DNA from: Clavulina sp. PMI_390
Lineage: Eukaryota > Basidiomycota > Agaricomycetes > Cantharellales > Hydnaceae
DNA: 61,662 bases
Assembly: GCA_015039315.1 (NCBI GenBank)
Contig: WIDE01000113.1
Location: 37,958-99,619, forward strand
Direction: 5' to 3'
Part shown: positions 10,874-20,497 of the stretch, piece by piece
Numbering within the stretch: the stretch's first letter is position 1
Layout of the letters: the number at the start of each line of letters is the position of its first letter
The notes under the pieces: model-generated
Databases searched by the model: none
The model's input: only the letters and a program-made list of their open reading frames with translations
What the model was told of the DNA's origin: nothing
Program-made: the position numbers and the translations under genes

Positions 10874-13236
10874 TTTGGGAGACTTTTTGTGTTGGATGGT
10901 CGTGGGGAATCACGGGGGTGACGTTCCCCACACGGCAAGTGGCAGGAACCGGAGGCGACAACTGGCATCAACACCAAAATGCATACAGTTGGTGACTGTG
11001 ACGTGGATGGGCGAATCAATCGGACGATGACGATTAAGAGGGGGAATGTCTTCATGCTCATTAGAATGAGGAAGGCTTTTCATTCAATCTGTGGATCCGA
11101 ACAGACGTGCTGACTGTAGATCTGCCTACAGGAGCTGGTTCCACTTTGTACGCCAACTCGGCTCGGCTGAACCAACAAGAAGCAACTATATACCATGGGC
11201 AATTCAAACATTTTGAGTTGAGGTCTACCGCTTCAGTCTATTTATTTATCAGAGCTCAAACGCTTTTGACAATATGGCCCTGAAATAAAAAGGGGAACTG
11301 TTCACACAACACGTACGTCCGAGAAGAAGAAGAGACCGGATTGCAAATTCATTGCAAAAGCAACACATATCGGTATCGAAAGCCAGCTATGCGACTTCAT
11401 GCTTGCACCTCCAGCTACACGTTGACCCCATGGAAGCATTTTAAACTTCTGCTGTCAGTGGAGGAATCTTGGAAGGCCCGGAGTCGAGTAATTTGAGAAC
11501 AAGCTGCGACGGAAAACATGTATATGAACCCTGGAATTCAGTCAATGTATTGGGCACTTCCGTTAGAGCCAATGTAGAGAATAACCTCTTGGCATCCAGT
11601 ATATGACATTGACGCTCTTCTATGGCACTGCCGGCGAATGCATATCTAGGCGCCGCAATTATCCATTGGCGGAATACGCACCGTATCCAAGGTGCTTCTC
11701 GGAAATAAGACAGATGTGCCTTTTTGGGTACCGATAGCCTCTATAGATCAGGTGAGACGCGAAGGCACCCAAGAATATAGTCAGCCTTAACGTTAGCATA
11801 ATGGAGCCCAGAGCGCCAGGGTCCAACCAAAATATGGGACTAATCCTTCTGCACCATATACTCGACCGGAATACAGAGACACAGCCAGGCCACCAGACAA
11901 GCAGGGGAAGAACAAGACACAGGAAGACATGGAAGCTAACGTCATTCGGCCTCCCCTGCTTTTCGAACTCCGACATTCATCAGAATTCAAAGCAGCACTA
12001 AAAGGGAATTTTTAGCCCACTAGGGCCGTGAACAGACGCGAGAAGTAGCCGGACCAAGAGCTTGCATACGCCAAGAGTGTGTTGACATTAAGAACTGATA
12101 CCTGAGCCATCCGAATTTATAAATAGCTGGCACATCAGGTCAATAGGATTCAATCTCTGTTGGGTGCGAATAATATTCTGTGCGGAACAGCCGTAATACG
12201 AAAAGCTACGCTTGGCGGAGCAGGAACGATTGACTTCCCATAAATCACGTGGACAGCACGGTTTTTGTCCTTCCATGACAATGATCTTTGCAACGCTCAC
12301 ACTGACATGAATCCGCAACACCACCCTTCAGCACCGATTAGAAGTCTCCGATCTATTGAGAATGCTAGCGAATACTACTAGCGGCGGCGGCGTCCTACAG
12401 ATCATACTAGATGAGCCATCAGCAAACTGTGTCCATGTGGGCTCCGTCAAGAATAATTCCTCTTTCGACACCACTTCCAGCTGCCCTCCACTTTCTACAA
12501 GCTTGATCTGAGAATGACCCGATTATGTAAAAGCTCCGTTATATTGAGTGCCCTGCAATGGTGAAGAACATGCTAGATAGCTGGACAGCAGACACCCTTA
12601 ACTGAAGTGACCGATCGCACGTGCAAGCAGTAGGGCCATGTCGTAAAACTTCATATGCTCAGTCTCAAGCCGCATCTCGCCAAGTATTTTCCAACTCTAT
12701 CCGCTTCACACCCAAGCCGAATACAAGACGGATGCTGGACGGGCCATGTAGATCAATATATTGCCGGGATTATGATCTCAGACGCTAATAAACATTGTAG
12801 TGTCTCACCTTCTGCGTTAGACATCGAATTCGTGAGATATTAGTCCATGGCTGGATTGGGCGGCCATTGCCCAAGTTGGCTCTCAGAGTGAAGCCTTTCG
12901 AGTCATGTCTTGGCTTTTGTGGTCAAAACTACATGAACCATATCTTCTTTTCAGTACATCGGAAAGGGGTGTCTCACTCGGCAGTCAAACAAAATAGACT
13001 CTCACAGGTCAATATAGGGTCCTTGCAACCTCAATGCATCCACTTCTAATCGCCTCCGGACCAATTGCTTGGAGAGATCTAAGATTGGTTTGCACCTGCT
13101 GGCACAGTTTCTGAGGCGGCTACTTCTCCGTTGACTGAGACCTAAAAGGGGACAGCGGACGCACATTGCGCTTGGCCGTGAATGGACCAGCTCAGCCAGA
13201 AGGACCTAAAAAAATCAATATTTGGGAGCGTGAGGC
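10874..13236. other. Long intergenic region
   Basis: About 2.4 kb without a convincing gene. It holds a possible SSP relic near 11660-11801 (separate entry). Other ORFs here (12655-13049, 11801-12001) are short, have biased composition and no recognisable domain. The last 100 bp are the SSP4 promoter. Confidence 0.4.
11659..11801 (-). pseudogene. Possible decayed SSP signal-peptide relic
   Basis: On the minus strand, from the ATG at 11799-11801, the reading is MLTLRLTIFLGAFASHLIYRG. This resembles the SSP starts (LAFFLGTIASPLVPRG in SSP3). After the RG the similarity fades, and there is no Kex2 site or cysteine pattern before the stop at 11659. At DNA level about 60 bp match loosely, with small indels. 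It could be chance; no TATAAAA box is seen upstream. Confidence 0.25.
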
Positions 13237-13243
13237 TATAAAA
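13237..13243 (+). promoter_or_regulatory. TATA box of SSP4
   Basis: TATAAAA in the context GAGGCTATAAAAGAGCC, about 83 bp before the SSP4 start. The distance is similar to that in SSP1-3. Confidence 0.7.
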
Positions 13244-13325
13244 GAGCCTCGAGCTCGCGTTGATCGTGGTCTCCTCAGCCAATCCCCCCAAACTAGCCAC
13301 TCAAGCCTTCATCTTCTCCGTAAAC

Positions 13326-13862
13326 ATGAAAGCCTCGGCCGCTATCGCCTTTGCTCTCGTTGGCGTCACTAGCACCATCGCCTCCCCAGTCAAAAGCACC
13401 ACGATCACCGCTGTCGAGGTTCCTATCGACTTTGTCCCTAAATACATCCCAGTGGAGGGTCATATCCCATTCCCTGGGGTCTCCAAGCGCTCTGACTATC
13501 CGCCCCTTGCCCCACGCGCCAACGACCTCGTTACATTGATGACCTGCGCAAGCTTTGGATGTACCGGTACATGTTTCGGACACACCATGCCCCCCACCCA
13601 ATATGGCGTTTGCTACGCAACTCTGGAGCCATTCTCCTCTGCCTTCGTTGATTCGGTAACCACTCCCACATACACGGTACTTGCTGGGTACAACTGCAAT
13701 GGTCAGTCGCTTCCGGTCTCCACAGTTCCAGCTTGTCTGCTTTTATTGAGGAGCTGGTGGCCAATCTCTACAGACGTTGAACTCCTACTCATCAACAAGT
13801 GCTACAACATAAACCCAACTGGAGGCCCCTCGGGAAATTCTTATGGTGCTCTCAATAATTAA
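13326..13862 (+). CDS. Divergent small secreted cysteine-bearing protein SSP4
   Basis: Secreted protein on the opposite strand to SSP1-3 with the same architecture: signal peptide (cleavage near TIAS-P, residue ~20), a propeptide with Lys-Arg (SKRSDY) and a second basic site (APRAND), then six cysteines as TC-x4-GC-x3-C-x9/10-C-x25-NC...KC. An intron fits exactly where intron 1 of the family lies: 13702-13773, phase 1, after the NCN motif, leaving exons 13326-13701 and 13774-13862 (154 aa). The intron is again 72 nt and has no in-frame stop, so an unspliced 178-aa form is also open. The third Ser/Thr exon of SSP1-3 is missing. Function unknown. Confidence 0.75.
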   Translation: MKASAAIAFALVGVTSTIASPVKSTTITAVEVPIDFVPKYIPVEGHIPFPGVSKRSDYPPLAPRANDLVTLMTCASFGCTGTCFGHTMPPTQYGVCYATLEPFSSAFVDSVTTPTYTVLAGYNCNGQSLPVSTVPACLLLLRSWWPISTDVELLLINKCYNINPTGGPSGNSYGALNN

Positions 13863-14615
13863 ACTAGTGATATATTCTGTCATCAGAACAGGAGGCGAGT
13901 TTCCAAATTAAAAGTTGATAGCTGGGAATCTCATGCATCTCGATACTAGGTGTCTGGTGCTTTGGTGGGTTGGGGACGGATGTGGGCCGAAATCGTGGCC
14001 AAAGTAACATGTCGGTGTTCTACCGCGAATACAAAGCGAGTGTTATGAAGCAGTCTGGAGATTTCTTTTCTACCTACCTAGAAAATCATCGTCAATCATC
14101 ATGTCTTCTTTTGTGAACAAATACCTGCGTGACTTGGGACCCTTGACTCCGATTTGCATACCGTGCCTCCCGCCATGATCAACGACGTTTTGAGACGAAA
14201 TCATGATTTCTCTTAGCAGAAACCTCATTGGTTGCTGGAGTATTACGCAATTTGGTGGATCATTAGTGTCAAGGGCATTCAATAAGGGGCCACCCAAGGA
14301 CTCGGAGCGCATCCGAACAGCGAGCAAGGCAAGTGAGGAAAAGACTCGGTAGATTTATTTTAGGTTTTAGATGGTAGTGATGAGTAAAACGACACAGAGA
14401 ACGGTGAACCGTATAAATGAGCGGAGTCCATTTGGTTAGACATAAGAAATTGAACGAACGATCGAGGGGAGCACACTATTTTAACGCCGAGTTGCAGGCC
14501 CTACCTGCACGACCTGTGGTATAGAGAAAGACAGATACAGGGAGAGATGAGAGGAGAAAAGAAAACTTTAAGATCACGTTATACACGTCGTTGGTAAGGA
14601 GCGACCACGCTCTGG
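13863..14615. other. Intergenic, 3' flank of the UBA exon
   Basis: No gene supported. At 14330-14351 it contains a 22-bp stretch (GCAAGTGAGGAAAAGACTCG and two more bases) that recurs exactly at 19851-19872, next to the first assembly gap. Confidence 0.5.
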
Positions 14616-14891
14616 CTATGATACGCCAACCAACTTGTTCACAGCCTCGCGAACATCATAGTTCGATAATTCAAGAGCTTCCACTGCTTGCTCCCTAGTG
14701 AAGCCCATCGCAGTGATGCTGGTCACCGCTTGGATGTCCCCATCCGCATCCACAGAGCCAATCACATCGACACCGCCCCCTTCGCCACCTCTGCCAGCGT
14801 TTCTCGGGTGTCTAGGAGGGGCACAGTCGCAATCGCGCGTTGGCGATCCGAGCGAGCTTCCGTGAGGCGGAGGCATGTTGCGTAGTGGAGG
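14616..14891 (-). CDS. UBA-domain C-terminal exon, probable EDE1 3' end (displaced or duplicated)
   Basis: The last ~40 residues form a UBA ubiquitin-binding domain: AVTSITAMGFTREQAVEALE then SNYDVREAVNKLVGVS and stop, with the MGF loop and a C-terminal Leu pair. Before it is a Pro/Gly-rich linker (PPPHGSSLGSPTR). The exon starts after an acceptor at 14892-14893, in phase 0. No convincing upstream exon is found. Fungal Ede1 proteins end in exactly this kind of UBA domain, and the EDE1 gene at 20.5-25 kb, same strand, lacks its 3' end because of the gap. A 22-bp match at the gap edge and downstream of this exon ties the two loci together. Confidence 0.6.
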   Translation of the reverse strand, partial: PPLRNMPPPHGSSLGSPTRDCDCAPPRHPRNAGRGGEGGGVDVIGSVDADGDIQAVTSITAMGFTREQAVEALELSNYDVREAVNKLVGVS

Positions 14892-15618
14892 CTGTGAGAG
14901 TGCGCCGTGTGTACATGCAAATTTGTTTTTTTGTGCGTCCACATCCCGCAACCTCGCACCACTGCTGGTCTCTACATTACGATCTAGCGTTTTCGTCCCA
15001 CTATCCTCCGATTAAATTACGCACGGCCTGTTGCCGGTGTAAATCCCGCTTGTCCTGCTTCTTGGCTGTCATATTCAATTGACTCATTTGGGAGGTTGAT
15101 GAAGATAACGAGCTGCTACTACTTGACTCTGAAACCACTACTAGACATGCATGCTGAGCGTACAGTTTTTGCATAGATTCCTTGATAAGCAACTCGACAT
15201 CGGGCACAACCAATACTCCACAAGTCCGCAGAGCGATTCCTCAAGAGGAATCCAGTCCATATTGTTACTCTTTTTCACCCTACAGGGACAGGCTACAGCA
15301 ACTTCATCCTCGTTTATATATTTACGTATTCCAGTCCTCTTTTGGGTGCACGCCGGGAACTGAGCGCTTGTCATCGCATCACATCACGTGCAATTTGGAG
15401 GTGGGAAACTCCGTGCCAGTCATCTTGCCATTTCCTCACTCTTCTTGTCCGATCTCTCTCTTTCTCTTTCTCTTACTCTCTCATTTCCTCTGTGTGCACA
15501 CGTGTGGATTCATCGGTCTAGCTCTCATCCTTCCTCTCGATTTCATACCCAGTCTGTCTATCTCTGGGTGACACCTCACTGTGCTACTTGTTGAGAATCA
15601 GCGAACTACCTCGAATCA
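14892..15618. other. Intergenic, promoter side of the P-type ATPase
   Basis: No supported gene. A pyrimidine-rich tract (CTCTCTCTTTCTCTTTCTC, near 15449-15480) precedes the ATPase start and is a typical basidiomycete promoter feature. A Ser-rich ORF on the minus strand (15001-15213) has no recognisable domain. Confidence 0.4.
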
Positions 15619-18600
15619 ATGTGTGGTCAAAAATCTAATGCGAATATAAGCGGTACATAATGACCAGCTCGACCACGTTCTTATTCTCGACTAACTCACC
15701 TGGGACTCTCGATATATCTGTCCCTTCACATCGTAGAGTGCAACTGCTGCGATGATGCTGCTCCTAAAGGACTCCATTCCGCTAACACAAATAATGCAGA
15801 TATGCTTGCCCAAGGTGAGCTTGAGAATCTGCTGAGCAAATTCATAAACAAAACAGACACTATGCTCACGCCGTACGCGGTATCTAACTCGGGCGCACCC
15901 GCTTCCCCTGTCTGGTTACTTTTCCATATACAGACATCAAAGCGGTGAAAATATGTAGCGATCCTGAAGAGTCCAATTCATGCTCGTGCTACAGCCCCGA
16001 GATTGTTGAAGGCCGGCCGGTCCTGAACGTTGAAACGGATGGCCCACCAGCTGCCGGCGAATGCTGCGATAGCGGCGGAAAGCTCACCGAAGTCTTTTCA
16101 CCTCCGGCTAGTGATCACTGGCATGCAGCTCTTGAGGGCGATAGTAGAGCCGGTGATGGCATGATCGGTCAGGACAGCGTCTCGGACAGTTGTTCCTGCT
16201 GCAGCTCCACAAGATCAGAAAAAGAGATTGTGGCGCAAAAACCTTCAGAGGCAGAGGTGGCTAAGTATGTCTTAACAGAGACCGACACAGGTGCCTCTAT
16301 CGCAGCTGATCAGGCTGTGTGCTGCCGAGAAAATCACGCAAAAGCTACCTCTTGCTGTGACTCAGATGACTTCATCGATTGTTGCGCAAAGGCGGAAGGA
16401 GACGAAGCAGACACGAAGCGGTGTGAGAAAATTGAAGAAGATTGCGGCGCTCTCTCCACGACAGCAGCGCAGGCCCAGGCACAGACTGAGCCCAGCTGTC
16501 AGTTTAATCGGATGGCTGCTGTTAGGCTCCCTCAAGTTACTTACTGATTTAAATCTATAGGCTTGTCACCGTGCTGCGTTCCAGATATTCAAGAGGAGTC
16601 CGGCGTCGAACTATTGGGCTATTCCAATATTTCCGGCCTTGAGAGTAGGTTGTTGGATGCCAACAACCCCTGCGCACGAGAACTCGTTGAGTTAGAGCAG
16701 CCCCGCACGCCCACGGCCCTCGAAGACGCTTGTCCATGTTGCGTGAAGGGTGTTATCGGCCTCGCCAGCTCCAATCCCAGTCAATGGACCAATCTTCTCC
16801 GTAAACTCGAGGACAACATTCCAGACATCGAAACAGAGCTACGCAGATGCTGTCTCCTATTCTCCAGTGTTCTCAGGTGTGATCGACTGGCATGCTGCTT
16901 CCAGTCGAGCCTGTCTACTGAGGCACGAAGTGCGCTGAAGACCAACCGCAAGAAACGCTCGCCTCCGAGCCACTCCGAGAAGCGTCCAGCCACAAATGTG
17001 CCGAACGTCAAATCTAGCTACCTACGGCAGAACTTCACGGTGGATGGCATGGATTGCGGCTCCTGCACTCTTTTACTGGATACCGCCGCATCGCGCTTGC
17101 CGGCTGTGAGTAATGTGACTGCCGAATATACAACCGGCACAATGTCTCTTTCGTACGATCCAGAACGCATCCAGCCCGAGGCAATCGCTCGCTACATTTC
17201 TCGTGCTACCGGTTTTGATGTTACCGCTGTAGAAGATGAGGACGTGGACGCGAGACCCACTTCTCTAGTCTTGCCCATCCGTTTTGCAACCGCCCCGCCG
17301 CAAGATGTACTAGTCGAGTATGGTACAATCACGAAAGTCGATGGGAACTTCCGCGACGCCGGCGCTGTACAGCTTCGGCTAAATGCACCTCATATGTTGA
17401 CGCCTCGCAAAGTCATTGCGGGCCTCGAGCAATATGGCCCAACTCTTTTGCCCCCAGCTTCTCCTCCGACATTTCATCGGAAAACTCGAGAACTCGTACG
17501 GATCGCTCTTCGTACGTTTTTGCTGACTCTCCTGGCGATTCCTATACTCGTCTTTGCATGGGTGGACTTCCCGGATTATCTCACCACAAAACTCCATGCC
17601 GCCTCACTAGCACTTGGTACTTTGATTTACGTCGGCGCCTGGCCGATCCATAGTCAAGCGCTGCGAGAGCTCTTGGTACGTATTTGATGTCCGTAAATTG
17701 GGGCACAGATTTTGACGAGCCTTCTCCATACATACATGTAGTTCTTACGACAAGTCCGATTTAACCTGCTGATCACTATCGGCGTGACAGTGGCCTGGGT
17801 TTTCTCCGTCACCGCGTTCGCCTTTGAGGTTGCAGAACGGCCATTTGCAGATGAACCTTTCTTTGAAACGGTTGCCCTTCTCATTGTCCTCATCTATATT
17901 GGGCGCACTGTGCAGGCAGCTGTCCGTCGGTCAACTGGATCCATTCATCAGCAGCTGATCAAAATGCAGCCGCGAACAGCCCTCCTGATCGATTCTGAGG
18001 ATACAAACCAAGTGACCGAAATTGACGTGAGGCTTCTTCAACTTGGAGATAATCTGAGAATCCTCGCAGGCGAGCCCGTTCCCACCGACGGAGTAGTCAT
18101 CAGCGGTCACTGCGAGATCGATGAAACTATGGTTACGGGAGAGAGTATCCCTGCCCGTAAAATACCTGGATCGACGGTGATGGCGGGCACCATCAACATT
18201 GCTGGGCAGGTTGACATTGCCATTGGCTCAGTTCCGCTTCACAATTCTCTTGCTCGCACCATGTCACTAGTGCAAATCGCTCAAAACTCCCGCCCACCAG
18301 TCCAAGATCTTGTTGATCGCGTGTCAGGCTGGATTCTACCCGCTGCACTGAGCTGTGCCGCCGTGGCCCTGGTGGTATGGTCACTAGTTGGTGTATATGT
18401 TCGCGGCAAATTAGCCGGAGATTCCATTGTCAGTGCAATCAACTATGCCATCGCAATTCTCATTGTTAGCTGCCCTTGTGCTCTTGGCCTGACAGTGAGT
18501 TATATACTGAGATTATGCGAGCTCTCCACTAATCTATCGCCCTGCGCCTTTTTTTGGACAGATTCCCCTAGCGACAACTGCGAATTTTGCTACAAGCGCC

Positions 18601-19611
18601 CGTCAAGGAGTCTTGTTCCGATCTAGCACTGCCCTACACCTTGCCAACAAAATTAACATCATTGCTTTTGATAAAACTGGTACTCTCACCACAGGCAAAC
18701 TTGCTATAGTCGAGTGTTGTATTGTGGTTCCAGGTGTTGAACCTGTGGTAGCGGTACTCGCCTCTGCTAGCAACCATCCAGTCGCTCAGGCCGTCTGGAA
18801 AAAGCTTTCATCACTCTGTGAAAAAGGTGCTCTTGATGCGGTGACCCTCGGAGATGTGGAAGATGTTCCTGGAAAAGGTCTCGTGGCTACCATTGGTGGC
18901 CTGTTGATCAAAGGAGGCTCCGAGAACTTCACTGGGATGGCTGGCCATGCCGATGTTGAGGCACTCAAAAATGCCCACTTGACCCTCTTCACCGTCACAA
19001 TTGGTGGCGAGCTTGTCGCTGCCTTTGGTCTCACTGATACCCCCCGGGCGGAAAGCGCTCAATTGATCGAGGATCTGAAAGCAAGAGGGAAGGAAGTGTT
19101 CATCCTAAGTGGAGATAATGCAGGTGCCGTCCATGACTTGGCAAACCGCATCAATGTGCCTGTGGACCATGCATACTACCAGTGCCTACCATCAACAAAG
19201 GAACAGCTCATTGCTGACTGGGAGAAAAGTGGTAAACATGTCTGCTTTGTCGGAGATGGTACAAATGATGGTCCTGCTCTTGGGAGAGCAACCATCTCTA
19301 TTGCTGTCTCTGCCAGCTCTGACATTGCTCAGACTGCGGCAAGCATTATCTTGCTAACCCCAGACATCCGTTGTGGTGTGCTTACAGTTCTTAAAGCGGG
19401 CGCTTTCTGCCAGATTCAGACACTTCTTGCAATAGGGTGGGCATGCCTGTACAATGTGCTGGCCATCCTGCTTGCATCTGGCATACTGATTGGGGTCCAT
19501 ATTGGACCACAATGGGCCGGACTAGGAGAGCTGGCTAGCATTTTGCCTGTCATTATGATCACTATGGCCGCGCATCCAGTAAGTCAATGGTTCGCAAGAA
19601 GTATAACTTGA
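15619..19611 (+). CDS. P1B-type heavy-metal (Cu-like) transporting ATPase with Cys-rich N-terminus
   Basis: ATP-driven pump for soft metals, probably Cu(I), giving tolerance or export. Six exons: 15619-15652, 15737-15814, 15934-16497, 16561-17675, 17742-18494 and 18562-19611; 1197 aa. Residues 1-~330 carry repeated Cys-Cys motifs (CNCCDD, ECCDSG, CSCCSS, CCRE, CCDSD, CCAK, SPCCV, CPCCV), a metallothionein-like extension. An HMA domain follows (GMDCGSC), then membrane helices, the actuator TGES loop (MVTGES), the CPC metal site (SCPCALGLT), phosphorylation site DKTGTLT, an HP motif (SNHPVAQ) and the GDGTNDGPAL hinge. The start was chosen because MCGQKSNAN joins in frame to the Cys-rich exon. 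It resembles fungal Crp1/CrpA-type pumps. It sits between the UBA exon and EDE1. Confidence 0.92.
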
Positions 19612-19872
19612 AATGCCAATAGCGGCTAGTGTTAGTAGTTAATCAGCTTTGGTGCCATTCCAATAAAGACTAGATAACCGTTACCACATGGGTTTTTAAT
19701 CGCTGATCAAAAAAGTGTATCCGATTCATAATATATCTTTTCTCCTGCAATATTACTCTTTCTCGGAGGTTGTGAATAACTCATGACATCAAAAGAAGTT
19801 CCTGGTATTAAAGATTTAGGAATTTCGCACAATCAGAGTAGCGCAGCCATGCAAGTGAGGAAAAGACTCGGT
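19612..19872. other. ATPase 3' flank up to the gap
   Basis: No gene. The last 22 bp (19851-19872) repeat 14330-14351 exactly; the gap starts immediately after. Confidence 0.6.
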
Positions 19873-20497
19873 NNNNNNNNNNNNNNNNNNNNNNNNNNNN
19901 NNNNNNNNNNNNNNNNNNNNNNNNNNNNNNNNNNNNNNNNNNNNNNNNNNNNNNNNNNNNNNNNNNNNNNNNNNNNNNNNNNNNNNNNNNNNNNNNNNNN
20001 NNNNNNNNNNNNNNNNNNNNNNNNNNNNNNNNNNNNNNNNNNNNNNNNNNNNNNNNNNNNNNNNNNNNNNNNNNNNNNNNNNNNNNNNNNNNNNNNNNNN
20101 NNNNNNNNNNNNNNNNNNNNNNNNNNNNNNNNNNNNNNNNNNNNNNNNNNNNNNNNNNNNNNNNNNNNNNNNNNNNNNNNNNNNNNNNNNNNNNNNNNNN
20201 NNNNNNNNNNNNNNNNNNNNNNNNNNNNNNNNNNNNNNNNNNNNNNNNNNNNNNNNNNNNNNNNNNNNNNNNNNNNNNNNNNNNNNNNNNNNNNNNNNNN
20301 NNNNNNNNNNNNNNNNNNNNNNNNNNNNNNNNNNNNNNNNNNNNNNNNNNNNNNNNNNNNNNNNNNNNNNNNNNNNNNNNNNNNNNNNNNNNNNNNNNNN
20401 NNNNNNNNNNNNNNNNNNNNNNNNNNNNNNNNNNNNNNNNNNNNNNNNNNNNNNNNNNNNNNNNNNNNNNNNNNNNNNNNNNNNNNNNNNNNNNNNN
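19873..20497. other. Assembly gap 1 (625 N)
   Basis: Unknown sequence. The EDE1 reading frame runs into it from the right (ending LNLFGRNK), and the left edge looks like sequence downstream of the UBA exon at 14.6 kb. The missing part probably contains the EDE1 C-terminus with its UBA domain. Confidence 0.95.

Noticed and set aside
10792..11061. 89-codon minus-strand ORF over the first exon of the 176-aa gene
   Set aside because: Different frame; the spliced 10816-10873 exon gives a coherent membrane protein instead.
15001..15213. Ser-rich minus-strand ORF upstream of the UBA exon
   Set aside because: Considered as an upstream exon of the UBA gene, but there is no clear splice partner and no recognisable domain.
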